NCBI GenBank assembly: GCA_014898415.1
Contig: RCTD01000016.1
Location: 1,240,001 to 1,304,000, forward strand
Source of the DNA: Stromatinia cepivora
Taxonomy: Eukaryota; Ascomycota; Leotiomycetes; Helotiales; Sclerotiniaceae
Length of the DNA: 64,000 nt
Direction of reading: 5' to 3'
Below, piece by piece: positions 26,220 to 36,951 of this stretch. Each line of letters begins with the position of its first letter. The first letter of the stretch is position 1. Both the position numbers and the translations under genes were made by a program. The notes under the pieces were generated by a model that saw only the letters and a program-made list of their open reading frames with translations, did no database searches and was not told where the DNA came from.

Positions 26220-28820
26220 TAGAATGAATTTTCATTATAATCGAGAGTTCGAATTTGAAAAAGTTTCTAGATCGATTAATGATCTTGAATCTTTTTTGAA
26301 TTGGAAAATCCAATTTCTTGAATGGTTTCTGAATAGAATAACTCTTTATATTGAGCTATACATAATCTTTGATATCGAAATCGATTTCATACCAATAAGC
26401 ATTCGTAGATTTCGATATTTTGGTTTGGATATGTAATAGGCCTTCTTTCGTTCATACGAAAGTTAATCTATTGTATTCTATATATATACAGGTATTATAC
26501 ATATTTATATTATTTGTTGGTTTATTAGTATCTTTTTTTTATTTCTATGTACATTTCGATATATACCTGTATAGGATTTTGTAGAGTATAAACCCTCCTA
26601 AAGAGTTATATGGAAGAGTAAATTATGCGTAATCCATTATAGATAGGAATTCTGATTAATTGTTTTAATAATAACTAATAAACGATTTTAATTATTATTG
26701 AAGGTACTAATTATAAATCTTAATTTGATTATTGGTTTGGGGATAATAAATAATGGATAATTTGAGATTGGTTTTTAGGATTTGGCTGAATTCCTTTCAA
26801 AACTGTAATATGAATTGGGGGCCGCGATTTGATATTATAATATTAAAGGGACTATAATATCGATATATATAATAGAGATATAATTATATTTAAATTCGAG
26901 TATCGATTGATTTATAGCAAAATATAGAGATAGTTTGCTTCATCAATCGATCAATAATGACTAAAACATTATCATATTTATATTTATCCTTATTAAAATT
27001 GCAATAATCTATAATGATATATTATTATATTCGATTAAGAATTGGAAATGGATATAATAAATCGGGGATACGATTATATAAAATAGAATTATATTTGTAG
27101 ATATAATAATTGCGTATATATCTGACTATAGTATCATATATTCTAGATTAATAATATTGTTGAAATAATAAGAGATAGGTTTTGTTTGTATTAGGATAAA
27201 CAATAGAAACGGAATTATAGGTTTCATGAATCAGATAAATTCGAAGATTGTCAACATCAAGTACCACTAAACGGTTATTGTAGAGTAAAAGATCATTTTG
27301 GAGTAATATATACTTATAATCTTGGATAGCTTGTATTCTGAGTATTAGCAAATTATCTATAATTTTATTTGTTTCGATAATATAGTTAATTAAATCAAAT
27401 TGAAGAACAATTTTATTCAAATCGATACTAATAATCACTGTTTCGTTTAAATGATGTTTTCATAAGGCTTTTCTTATAATATCGGTATCAATTTGGTTGT
27501 CTTTAATAAATTACTGAAAGCGATTCTTTTTCTTGGTATGGTTCTGGAGATCCAACTCGTCGATCCAACGGGTTAAAGCGTCGGCGAGAAGATTATCTTT
27601 TCTAGGGCGATATATAATGATGAAGTTATAATCGATTAGAACTTCTGCCCAACGAATTTATCGGACATTGAAAGTCTTAATAATCATGAAATATTCGAGA
27701 ATCTTATGGTCGGTATAAACCTTGATTTTATGTGATAAATCAACGAATTCTGTTCTCCAATAATTAAAAGATCGAATAATTGATAGTATTTCTTTATTAT
27801 AAATTTTGTAATTCAATTCAATAGCAATTATAATTTTAAAGAAATAAATTATAGGAAATCAATCTTTATTATATTGTTATAATAATATATTAACAATTAC
27901 TTTATCGAATATATCTATTTCGAGTATATAGGGGAATCAGTGATTATAGTATTGTAAGAACAGAGCAAAGATAAGCTTTTTCTTCAAAATATTAAATACA
28001 TTTTAATATACTTTATCAAATACAAATTTAATATTTACTTTAATGAATTCGTTAAAAGGTTTTGTTATTATATTATAATCTTTAATAAACCATCAATAGA
28101 AATTACAAAAATCAAGGAATAATTGGATCTTTTTTATTATTATCGAAAAGATCCAATTTTCAATTATTTTAATCTTTTCAGAGTTTATTTTTATTCTTTT
28201 AATAGAAATAATAAAATTCAAGTATTTGATATATGTAATATTGAATTCGTATTTTTTGAGATCCATTTATAAACCAATGATTTTTAATTATTCGAAAATT
28301 AGTTTGATATAAATTTGGTATTCTTTTTCGTTTTCGGAATAAATTAGAATATTATTAAGATATATTATACAAAAGATATTTAAGTAATCGAATAGAATAT
28401 CATTTATATAATACTAATAGATTGCAAAATTATTCATTAATCCAAATAATATAATCTTGCATTTGTATAATCTATATCGAATTCGAAAGGTAGTATATTC
28501 TTCCGAAACAGGATTCATTTTTATATAATGAAAAGCTTAATGAATATCGAATTTAATAAAGATCTTAATATTAGAAAACTAAAAAAATATTTCGTTGATT
28601 AAAAAAAAGGGATATTGATTTTTATATATCAAAGAATTTAATAATTTGAAGTTTATATAGAATCTCAAATTATTATTAGATTTCTTAATAAATAGGATAA
28701 ATATAATATAAAAGACTTGATTAGATTTAATAAAATCTTTACTGAAATTATTTATAATATATTCTTTAACGATTTCCAATTGTTCCAAAGATATCTTATA
28801 AAGTAGATTGTAATACAAAA
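26220..28820 (-). pseudogene. pol remnant: reverse transcriptase, RNase H and integrase
   Basis: Broken reading frames in the minus strand. At 28579-28818 the fragment LRFYINFKLLNSLIYKNQYP corresponds to the RT palm stretch LRFxVDYRxLNxxTxKxxYP of Ty3/gypsy elements. At 28341-28370 the catalytic YLDD motif reads YLNN (codons 28351-28356), followed by ILIYSENE. At 27148-27438 the integrase zinc-binding end is readable (LYNNRLVVLDVDNLRIYLIH...). At about 26220-26440 a GPY/F-type integrase end is visible (KKLDFPIQ..FKIINRS), with TAG where a Trp is expected (YV*L). No continuous frame survives. Confidence 0.85.
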
Positions 28821-29547
28821 CTTATTCTCCTTTGTTTTCCAATATGATTTTATAATCATAAAATCGATTAGAAGGCAAGATATTTGATTCGTATTTAGAA
28901 AAGGTTTAATGATATTATCGATATTTAAATAGTATTTCAGATTCTGAATCGATTTCGGTTAGTACTCGATCAAGTTTCTCTCGAATTTTTATATTCTTGA
29001 ATTCGGTCAAAGTAATCAATATTTTCTTTTCTGTATATCATTCGTTCCATCGGAAATCTATCATATTATCGAATTCTTTCAGAATAATAATAAAGAGTTC
29101 AATTTGTTCATCTTTTTTATATTCTAATTGGAATTTATCGGATTTGAATGTATATAAATCGAGGACTTCGAGCGATATATAAGGGAAGCATTTATAAATC
29201 TATAATGATGATATAATTGGTTGGAAAGGAGATAAATTGAATTTAAAAGGAATCAGGATCTTTTTCTTTTCAACAAAAATCTGTATTATATTTATATTTG
29301 AAGGTTTTTATTGTACATCATCAATTGCAATTGATTTATTCAATTATAAATCTTTTTGATTCCAATATTTTTCGAACTGGTCATTTTATCGATCAATATT
29401 TTGTTGAATTAATCAATCGATCTTTTGTTTGTAAAGAAATAATTGAATAACAAAGAGATTATTCGAATAGAAGATGGTATAGAGTCTCTTTTTAGATTAT
29501 TCAAGATATTTATTAAAGCAATCGAGTTTCGTTTGAATCTCTGATAA

Positions 29548-29967
29548 TCAAAGTCTATTTAAAATAATATTATAATTCTCTAATTTAATAATAAAGAAAA
29601 GAACAAAAAATTGTTTATAATTATCGATTGTTAAATTAAGAAATATAAAATGAATAATAATATGGTCTTGTATATTATTATACTTTTTAATTTTAATTGA
29701 AATTTTAAGCAATATAATTCTAAATTTAAATATAGGAAATAAACAAATAAGGAATATAATATTAATAAAAACGAATTTATTTGTTTCAAAATTAATGAAT
29801 GCTCTTGATTGATAAATGTAATCATTTTTCGAAAGGTTGTAGGGAAGGGTAAGTGCTTCTTTTTCTATAAGTTTGGTTAGATTAAGAAATCTTATATTCT
29901 GTATAATATTTAGGATAGAAATAGAATCTAAATGTTTGGTTTTAAATACTTTTCTTTTTTTAAACAA
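29548..29967 (-). pseudogene. Retropepsin (protease) remnant of the retrotransposon
   Basis: An open stretch whose end LTIDNYKQFFVLFFIIKLENYNIIL matches the layout of the Tf1-like protease domain in short blocks (LTIDNYKQFF, then ..NYNIIL). The catalytic triplet region appears as NFETNKFVFIN where D-S/T-G-A-N is expected, so the active Asp has been lost by G-to-A change. Inferred from pattern and position between gag and RT. Confidence 0.55.
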
Positions 29968-29972
29968 GCATT

Positions 29973-30281
29973 CTATATAATTTCAATTGTAACTTTTAGA
30001 CTAAAATCTTTTTCGGTATCCCGATATTCTTTGAATTCCTTTGCTTCTTTTTGTACTGTCTCAATCTTATTAAGGTTATCGATATAAGGCATCGATATAT
30101 ATACTGCTTCAGAAAAAAGAAAGGGCAATGAATGTTTGAAATTCGAATAGTTATTGAATATAACAAGGCCGGTGTATCCAGGAAGGGTATTTCGGGGTGG
30201 AAATGGTTTCGGGAATATAAAGATTCCAAAATTGGAATTGTTAGAACTTTGAAAAAATTGTAAAGAGTTCGTAGTAACCAT
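29973..30281 (-). pseudogene. gag-side remnant of the retrotransposon
   Basis: A 102-codon open stretch upstream of the protease remnant, in the position of the gag C-terminus. No zinc knuckle is recognisable. Assignment rests on position only. Confidence 0.4.
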
Positions 30282-31650
30282 TGATTTGCAAATAATTATA
30301 AAAACTTTTCGATTAATGTAATATCAATTTTGTTTTCGTAATGAAACTTCATTTTGATCTATTTTAATAAATATATTCACGAGTTCTTCCGTAATCTTAT
30401 AATCCTTGATAAATATTGTTACCATTTGTAAAAGAAAATCGGAAATCTTTTATTCGAAATCCCTAAATAAAATTTTATTATCAATAATCTTTATTTAGAT
30501 AACAAATAATCTGAACTTCCTATACTATTCTAGGAAATTGCTATATCGAATTGTATTAAGCATAATCTATATCTCGTATTGAAAATGAACATCATCGATT
30601 TCGACCGGATTCCGATAGATCGTTGTAAATTATTCGATTAATTCGAATATTATGAATCAGGGCACTCGTATATAAAGAGTATGATAATGTATTTATACTT
30701 CCGATTCGGTTTAATCGATTATATATATACAATATTATATTTCATTCTTAAATGATATAATATACAATTCGAATCATTCTATAACTAATAATTGTTACAA
30801 ACTAGTTTTAGATTCAATACCATCGCTAAATTTAGTAATAAGATTTATAGGTTTTGATACATATATATCTTACTATAAATTGTAATTGATAAGGGAATAC
30901 AATCTTGATCGATTAGATCGATTTTTTGAGTAAAAGGACCCCTGATTATTAAATGGGTTATCACTTCCTGAAAAGGAAGGAGAATCCTTGGAGAGTTTTG
31001 AATGATTAAATCGTTTAATCGAAGTTTTCTTCCTTTAACTTCGGGATCTTTGGGTTTATTTGAATGAAAATCCTTGAATTTCGATTGAAAAAATAAAAAA
31101 AATCCTAGATATTGTTGTTGACCTGGATATCTATATAAACATCATTTAAGATTCAGAAAAAGGTTATATTATTACAAAGCTTGTTGTTATTATAATTTTC
31201 AATTATCGATTTTTTTTTTTCAAATTTATAATTATTATATAAAGATCTTATAATTGTAATAATAATTCGGAAAAAACAATTGAATTATTGGGAATATCGG
31301 TTTTATACATTGGAATCTTCTTTTTACCAATCTTCTTTCTTCCAATAATAACGTTATCCAATCCTATATTCATATTTTCTTCGAAAGATTATTGAAATAA
31401 TTGAAAAGAAGAAAAGGGTTCCTTAGAATATACTTTCGAAGATTTGGAACATATAAAAAAAGGAATTCGTTGTATTATAAAAATAATAGTACATTTTTAA
31501 AGAGATTTATCTTCGTCAATTAGATCGGAATAGATCTTCTTCTTCTGAATATAACATTCGTAAAAGTTCATTTAAGAAAGTATTATTAAAGTGAAATATT
31601 ATTTGGAAAACTATTAGATAACCGGATACTTATAAATAAATTGTAGATAA

Positions 31651-31932
31651 TATAATGTACAAAAGCTGTAGTAGAGTTGAATAAACAGGGTCAATTATAT
31701 TCTTTAGAATCTATAATTGAAGAATTATGATTTGTAAAGAGCGATTAAATATATATATACAAATATTCATTTGTGGATTGCAAGATTGTACATAAGCGTT
31801 ATTAAGGTTACCATTTTACTATATTAAATTATATGATTTGTAATACATATACATAAATGATCAGCCTATAAATTGATATAGGAGATAAAAGATATCACAT
31901 GGTTAGCCTCCTGTGGTTCACGATTCGTGACA
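31651..31932 (-). repeat. LTR, window-right copy (element 5' LTR)
   Basis: 282 bp, beginning TATAATGTACAAAAGCTGTAG and ending CACGATTCGTGACA on the + strand. The terminal TG..CA form is retained at the right end here and at the left end of the other copy. Each copy has its own transitions. Confidence 0.93.
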
Positions 31933-32475
31933 GATTCCAATTTATATATATATAATTTTCAATACAAATTAAAAAACATTAAAATTTTGAATAAATTTTT
32001 AACAAAAATAGTTAAAAATAAATTATTAATTTTTTGGGAAAATCCTCAAATCGAATGGTATAAAATAAATCAAATTTTGAAATTTTTATAATTTATAAAT
32101 AAGATTTTATTTATATTTTTAGATTTTCTAGATTTCTAAATCTTTAAATATTTTATAAAAATTAATAATTTATTTTGAATTATTTTTGTTGAAAAGTTTT
32201 TCAAGATTTTGATAACTTTTTCAATTTGTATATAAATCATATATTTATAAATTAAAAATTCGAAAATTTAATCTTAAATATCTCGATAAATTTTTTTTAT
32301 GAAAAATCTGATATTTTCAGAATTTATCATTATATAAGTAATAAATCTATATTCAAAATTTCAGAAAATTATATTTATAAATAAGAAAATTAAAACATAT
32401 TGATTTTCATGAGCTTTGGTGTAAAAGGATGGCCTACAAGAGGGGTGGCCGATATATCGGGGGGTAGTCGATTTA

Positions 32476-33730
32476 TATGAATACGTCTATAACGCTTTCA
32501 AATTCGAATACCTATAATATTCTTCAATACCGTAAATGTTAACATCGTTTAGCTTCATCATATCATACCAATCCACCAAATCCTCTCAATCTCATCATCC
32601 ATCATCCATCCATCAAATCCGATTCAACATCTATCAAAAAATATCAGAATCTTCTCATTTCCCCATTCATCATCTTATCTCTTCTCTTTTCTTGTCTGCG
32701 CATGTTTAATATCCCGTTCTCTCTCATTCTCATTCTCATTTCCTTTCTTCCCCATCATCCGCATTCATCTCATCTCACTCACCCTTCTCTCGTCAAGTTT
32801 TCTCATTCGGGAATCAAATCGAATATGCATTATATATGATTTCTCTCTCTTTCTCTCTCTTTCTCTCTCTTTCTCTCTCTTTCTCTCTCTTTCTCTCTCT
32901 TTCTCTCTCTTTCTCTCCTCTTTCTCTCTCTTTCTCTCTCTTTCTCTCTCTTTCTCTCTCTTTCTCTCTCTTTCTCTCTCCTTCTCTCTCTCTCTCTCTC
33001 TTTCTCTCCCTCCCTCCATCATACATACCCCTCAACCTCTAAACTCTAATTCAAAACCCAGAAATCGAGAAAACTCGAAAATCTCAGGAAATTTCAGAAG
33101 TTATATTATATAATATAATTTTATTATAAACATATATATATATATATATATTTTCTTTTAAACATCAAGTTAGCTATCTATTCTTTCCAAATTTATAATG
33201 CCAAGTTGAGCCGGTGTATTCTATATATAGGTTGTTAATTTGATATTGTTATATGATAGTTTTATACAAAAGTTATATGCTATATACATAGTAAGAGAAA
33301 ATATCCTAATATCGAAGTACTGAGTTCAGAGGGCTGAGACATATACGTATATATATCTACATCTCTCCATTATATTGTAATAAAACTCATACTCGAAATT
33401 TCGAGAATATTCGTGTTTCCATTGATGAGTGCAACTAAGCTCAGGTATTTTGATATTTAAGAAGTAAGGAGATGGAGGAAAAGCATCCATCATTGATTTT
33501 AGCTTCTGGAATTCCTACTCACATTAACAATATTTCTTCCACCACGTCAGCATAGCATATGCTGATTCTTTTCGAACAAATAAGATAGTATCCCTCAAAC
33601 GGACGCTTAGCATTTTGAAACAAGCATCATCAATCACTATTACCTTTACCCCACAAGCTCCAATTCCAGTTCAAGACCCCCACTCCCGAGCCCAGGTTAC
33701 AGGCTTACCCTATTTCCCAAGGCAAAGCTC
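32476..33730. other. Intergenic with (TTTCTCTC)n microsatellite
   Basis: A (TTTCTCTC)n array covers about 32838-33012, followed by a (TA)n stretch near 33133-33152. No genuine gene is seen. Low-complexity open frames across the array are artefacts of its 8-bp period. Confidence 0.7.
32838..33012. repeat. (TTTCTCTC)n microsatellite
   Basis: About 175 bp of 8-bp units with few interruptions. Confidence 0.95.
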
Positions 33731-35011
33731 TTATGCAACGTTTTTGTCCAACCATTCTTCCCATTGCTCGGCGGTGAATGAACTACTGATTGAGTTTTCT
33801 ACTGCACCGTTGAACTATAATCATCTGAATTAGTAATTCTTCATCATATCACTCTCCCACCTCTCTCTTCCATAGTTCTCCCAAGCACACCCAAATCACA
33901 AGCAAAAAGAGAGGAAAATACTCACAACAACCGTCGGGGGGTAACATGAATACCCACCAACCTATTCATCTTTACCAAAACCTTAAGTCGATCCGTAACC
34001 CCATTTCCAGAATTAAGTGCTCCATCTTCGCCAGGCTTATCACTAATCTTCAAAAGATCATACATCTTATTCTCATCAATTCCTACTTCTCCTCCTATCT
34101 TCGCTAGACGCTTATATGTTGCATTACGTGTTTCATTCACAACATTTACGTCGAAGAAATCTTTCTGTTGCTTGAAGAGGGAGGCGGAGAAAGGGTAGAA
34201 ATTTTGAGGAGAGAGGGCGAGTACTTAGGGAAGTGGGTTAGTTATTGGCTATGGAGAAACTGAGGACATGATCGTACCAGCGACACCAGCTTCGTGGACT
34301 AATGTACTACTTGGATGCCAGGGTTGAATTTGTTGACGAAAGATAATTTGGACTTTTGATGAGTATTTTTGTTTGATTAGGGGAATTACGGATGTGTAGA
34401 TTGTATTGAACATTTTGGCTGAGAACTATGGGAAAGGGGGGTAATGTGTTAGTTAGTCTGTATTTTGGACTTGAGTGTGATGTGAGTGAGATATGAGGGC
34501 CAGAAGTAGCCAAGGGCAGAAATTGGAGGGTTAAGTAAGGGATGTAAAAAGAGAGATCTAGTATAAGAGGAAATAAGAAGTATAGATTTCCTAAACCAGA
34601 AAATATTCCTCAAGCCAAATGCCCCTTTCCCGTGACCACAATCAAGCCATCTACCACTAAGTAAATCGTGTGTTTGCAAACCAGCATGTCATAATAAAAT
34701 GAGATGAAATCAATCCAACAATATATCAGAGAGATATGAAATATAAAGAGTAGATAAAAACCACGTAAAAGACGGATGCAGCAGGCCGAGACAAAGGTAA
34801 GAAAAGTAAACAGAAAGAGTGCAGAGGTATTCATACCACAAGCCCATCAGATCAGACAATGATTGTGCGGGCAGGAGAGGGGGGGGGAGGGAGATAGTAG
34901 GGCATATATACATACAGGACAAACATAATCCAAATACAACTCCAACGTATGAAGTACAGGTACAGCCGTAGCCACAAATCTCTGACCTGCGAATTTTGGT
35001 GGGAGAGCCAT
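33731..35011 (-). CDS. DsbA-like thioredoxin-fold protein; one frameshift
   Basis: Exons (minus strand) 34916-35011, 34278-34425, 33926-34223 and 33731-33814 give 207 residues after correcting one indel. It reads MALPPKFAGQRF...LDYVCP / FSAKMFNTIYTSV..., then IIFRQQIQPWHPSSTLVHEAG, NVVNETRN, LNSGNGVT and a final SSSFTAEQWEEWLDKNVA. This is a DsbA/thioredoxin-fold family of fungi. The active-site-like motif is CPFS rather than CPxC, so there is no resolving cysteine and classical dithiol oxidoreductase activity is doubtful. The first intron (34426-34915) is 490 bp. In exon 3 the C6 run (33936-33941, G on +) puts the last exon out of frame. The conserved VTPTVVFNG junction would be restored by four C's (or by seven). 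Confidence 0.8.
33936..33941 (-). other. Homopolymer frameshift in the DsbA-like gene
   Basis: Six C's on the coding strand between GIHVT and the GT splice donor. All usable donors leave phase 2, whereas the next exon (FNGAVENSISSS...) needs phase 0. Total exon length is 3n+2. Confidence 0.7.
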
Positions 35012-35927
35012 TTTTATGAGTACGAGGAGGGGTTTGTGGGTATTCCTAGCTATAGCTTGCGAGTATTTTCTTAAGCTTGCGTTTTTTGGTCTCTCTGTAT
35101 CAATCAATCAATCAATCAATATAGTCCTAAGAACTGAAGGCGAGGTATGAAGTGAGCTAAAGAGGGGTAGCTTTGAAGTGAGAAGTGAAGAGGGCTTACT
35201 TATTAATTATCAACTATCAAAGCACGAATTACTATTACTCTGAACACATTAGAAGAAGATGGATGACGTGATGTTGAAAATGTGGGGTAGAACTAGCCAT
35301 AGCCGTAGCTTCCGGCTCAAGTCAATCAAAATGATTCTCTATCTATTCCCCAAATATCTCTTATATATAAGACAATGATAAAATATCGATTATAAATTAT
35401 ATTATATCGTAAAGCAGAACGCGCAGCAAAATACAAGAGGAGTCTGCAAATATGAATTTGTGTGGTAGATTCGATCGAGTATATTTTCAAAGGGGTATGG
35501 GAAGGGTAGGGTTCTATGCCAACTGTTATTGTATTCATTCTCAATGAAACAGTGAGAACCCACTACAGAGAAATATAGATAGACACTGTTCACGTCTTTC
35601 TTCTTTTTTTTGTTTTCTTTTTTTGGTAATAATCCTCCCTACATATAGACTATCAGTCCCTCAAATACGTGAGGCGTGCACTTCTATCCCAAACCGGGCA
35701 CCTCCTTTTTCCAATACAGCTAGAAACGAAATATGTACTTCAAAAACATATATAGCAACATATCCAATAAATAGACAACTTGTTCCCTTTTATATAACAT
35801 TCAATTTATACCCAAATATCCTCATACACCGTACATACCAAAATAAAACGCCATGCTTGCTCAATATACAGAACGCTATCCTATCTCTTCCTCGTCTGAT
35901 CCCTTCTATCACAATCGACTTGTCGAC
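35012..35927. other. Intergenic
   Basis: Short promoter-side spacer with a CAAT repeat (about 35099-35120). No gene pattern. Confidence 0.55.
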
Positions 35928-36951
35928 TTATGAAAAGAGGAATTCCTTTAATACAGGCGAGCTCGAGAATTCGGGATTAAGTAATATACAACTACATTTC
36001 CTCATGATTAGCTAGTCCAATGTAATTCCCTTCATTCACACTCTTATGTCCTTTCCGGCACACCCTCCTCCTACTCTCCCTTCTCCCCCAAAAAGAGAGA
36101 AACACTCACTTAAGGAAATACTGTAAACCACTCCGCCTATTTTCCAAAAACTTCGGTCGAAACTTCGATATCACACTTTTTCTCGGTAACTCTGGTATTG
36201 TGCCCGCAGAATTAGGGAATGTACGTAGGAGTTTCGTTCTCAGATCTGTGAATTCACTGTAGCGTTTGCGGATTATGATTGGAGTGCCCTATTTGAGGAG
36301 GAGAAGAGAAGTAAGTAGAGATTTCAAATTCAAATGGGTTATTAAAAATAATGAGATGAAAAATATACGGAATGAAGAAAGATGAGATGAGGGGATATAG
36401 AAAATGGACGATCAAAAACAAACCTCCAATGTATCAACCCTGACATTCCAAACCACAAATGCACCAATACCTCCTCCAATACCCCCTCCAACTCCAAGTC
36501 CCTTCCCCATCTTTCCCATCCCACCAATTCCACTCCCGTTCACAACGACATAATCTTCAATCACTACACTCCTCGCCCAACAAGCTTCATTCTTATCCCT
36601 TCCATTTGCATCTCCCTCCTCATCTCCATCTGCAGTATTATCTTGGAGCGTTATACCGCTAGGGTCAATCGATTCAATCGAAACGTAAGAGAGAGGGCGT
36701 GTTTGTGATTGTTGCCAGTAAGGAGGGGAGGTTGTGGAGATGGGTGAAGTGATTGGGAATTCATTTGGATTTGGCGCCGAGGAGGATGGTTCGAGGGATT
36801 GGGTTGTGGCGGCAATTTGATTCTCCAGCTTGCTAGGAATGGGGTGATGGGAATTAGGGTTATGATTAGGATTAGGATTAGGATTATTTAATGGAGTGCC
36901 ATTGCTTATGCCATTTCCATTGCTAGAATGGGACGTAGTGGCGGGCTCCAT
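35928..36951 (-). CDS. YPT35: PX-domain protein, Ypt35-like
   Basis: Phosphoinositide-binding protein; yeast Ypt35 recruits Vps13 to endosomal/vacuolar membranes. Exons 36424-36951, 36110-36288 and 35928-36000 encode 259 residues from the ATG at 36951 (MEPATTSHSSNG). The N-terminal ~110 residues are Asn/Pro/Ser rich and probably disordered. The PX domain begins at SVVIEDYVVVNGSG and continues over the first intron with the phosphoinositide-binding RKRYSEF. It goes on with LPRKSVISKFRPKFLENRRSG and ends with LNPEFSSSPVLKEFLFS. A long poly-Gly insert (GIGGMGKMGKGLGVGGGIGG) interrupts the first PX strands. The frame stays open upstream to 37083, so an earlier start or exon is possible. Confidence 0.88.

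Larger units (their letters stand above)
24890..31932 (-). mobile_element. Ty3/gypsy LTR retrotransposon, RIP-inactivated
   Basis: A 7.04-kb element with two 282-bp LTRs flanked by the 5-bp direct repeat GATTC (24885-24889 and 31933-31937). On the minus strand a polypurine tract (GAAGGGGGGGGTAG, + 25172-25185) abuts the LTR at the window-left end, so transcription ran right to left. Degraded gag, protease, reverse transcriptase and integrase pieces lie in that order on the minus strand, which is the Ty3/gypsy order. The interior is extremely AT-rich with many stops, as after RIP. The integrase C-terminal GPY/F-like sequence suggests the Tf1/sushi-like branch. Confidence 0.92.
24716..32473. 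mobile_element. Foldback MITE, copy 2, split by an LTR retrotransposon
   Basis: The left arm (24716-24889) and right arm (31938-32473) are the two halves of a second copy of the 18451 element. The left terminus AGTCAACTACCCCATATAT pairs with the inverse of the right terminus over about 75 bp (shared GGCCACCC, TTGTAG, CCTTTTACA.CAAA blocks). TA lies outside both ends (24714-24715, 32474-32475). Without the insertion the element would be about 710 bp. Confidence 0.85.

Noticed and set aside
26224..26436. 70-codon plus-strand open frame
   Set aside because: Antisense to the integrase C-terminal remnant of the minus-oriented retrotransposon.
32765..33042. Arg/Glu/Lys-only or Ser/Leu/Phe-only open frames on both strands
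   Set aside because: They are translations of the (TTTCTCTC)n microsatellite, whose 8-bp period leaves several frames open.
36865..36890. GGATTAGGATTA run resembling interstitial telomere
   Set aside because: It lies inside the Asn/Pro repeat codons (NPNPNHNPN) of the PX protein and is explained by coding.
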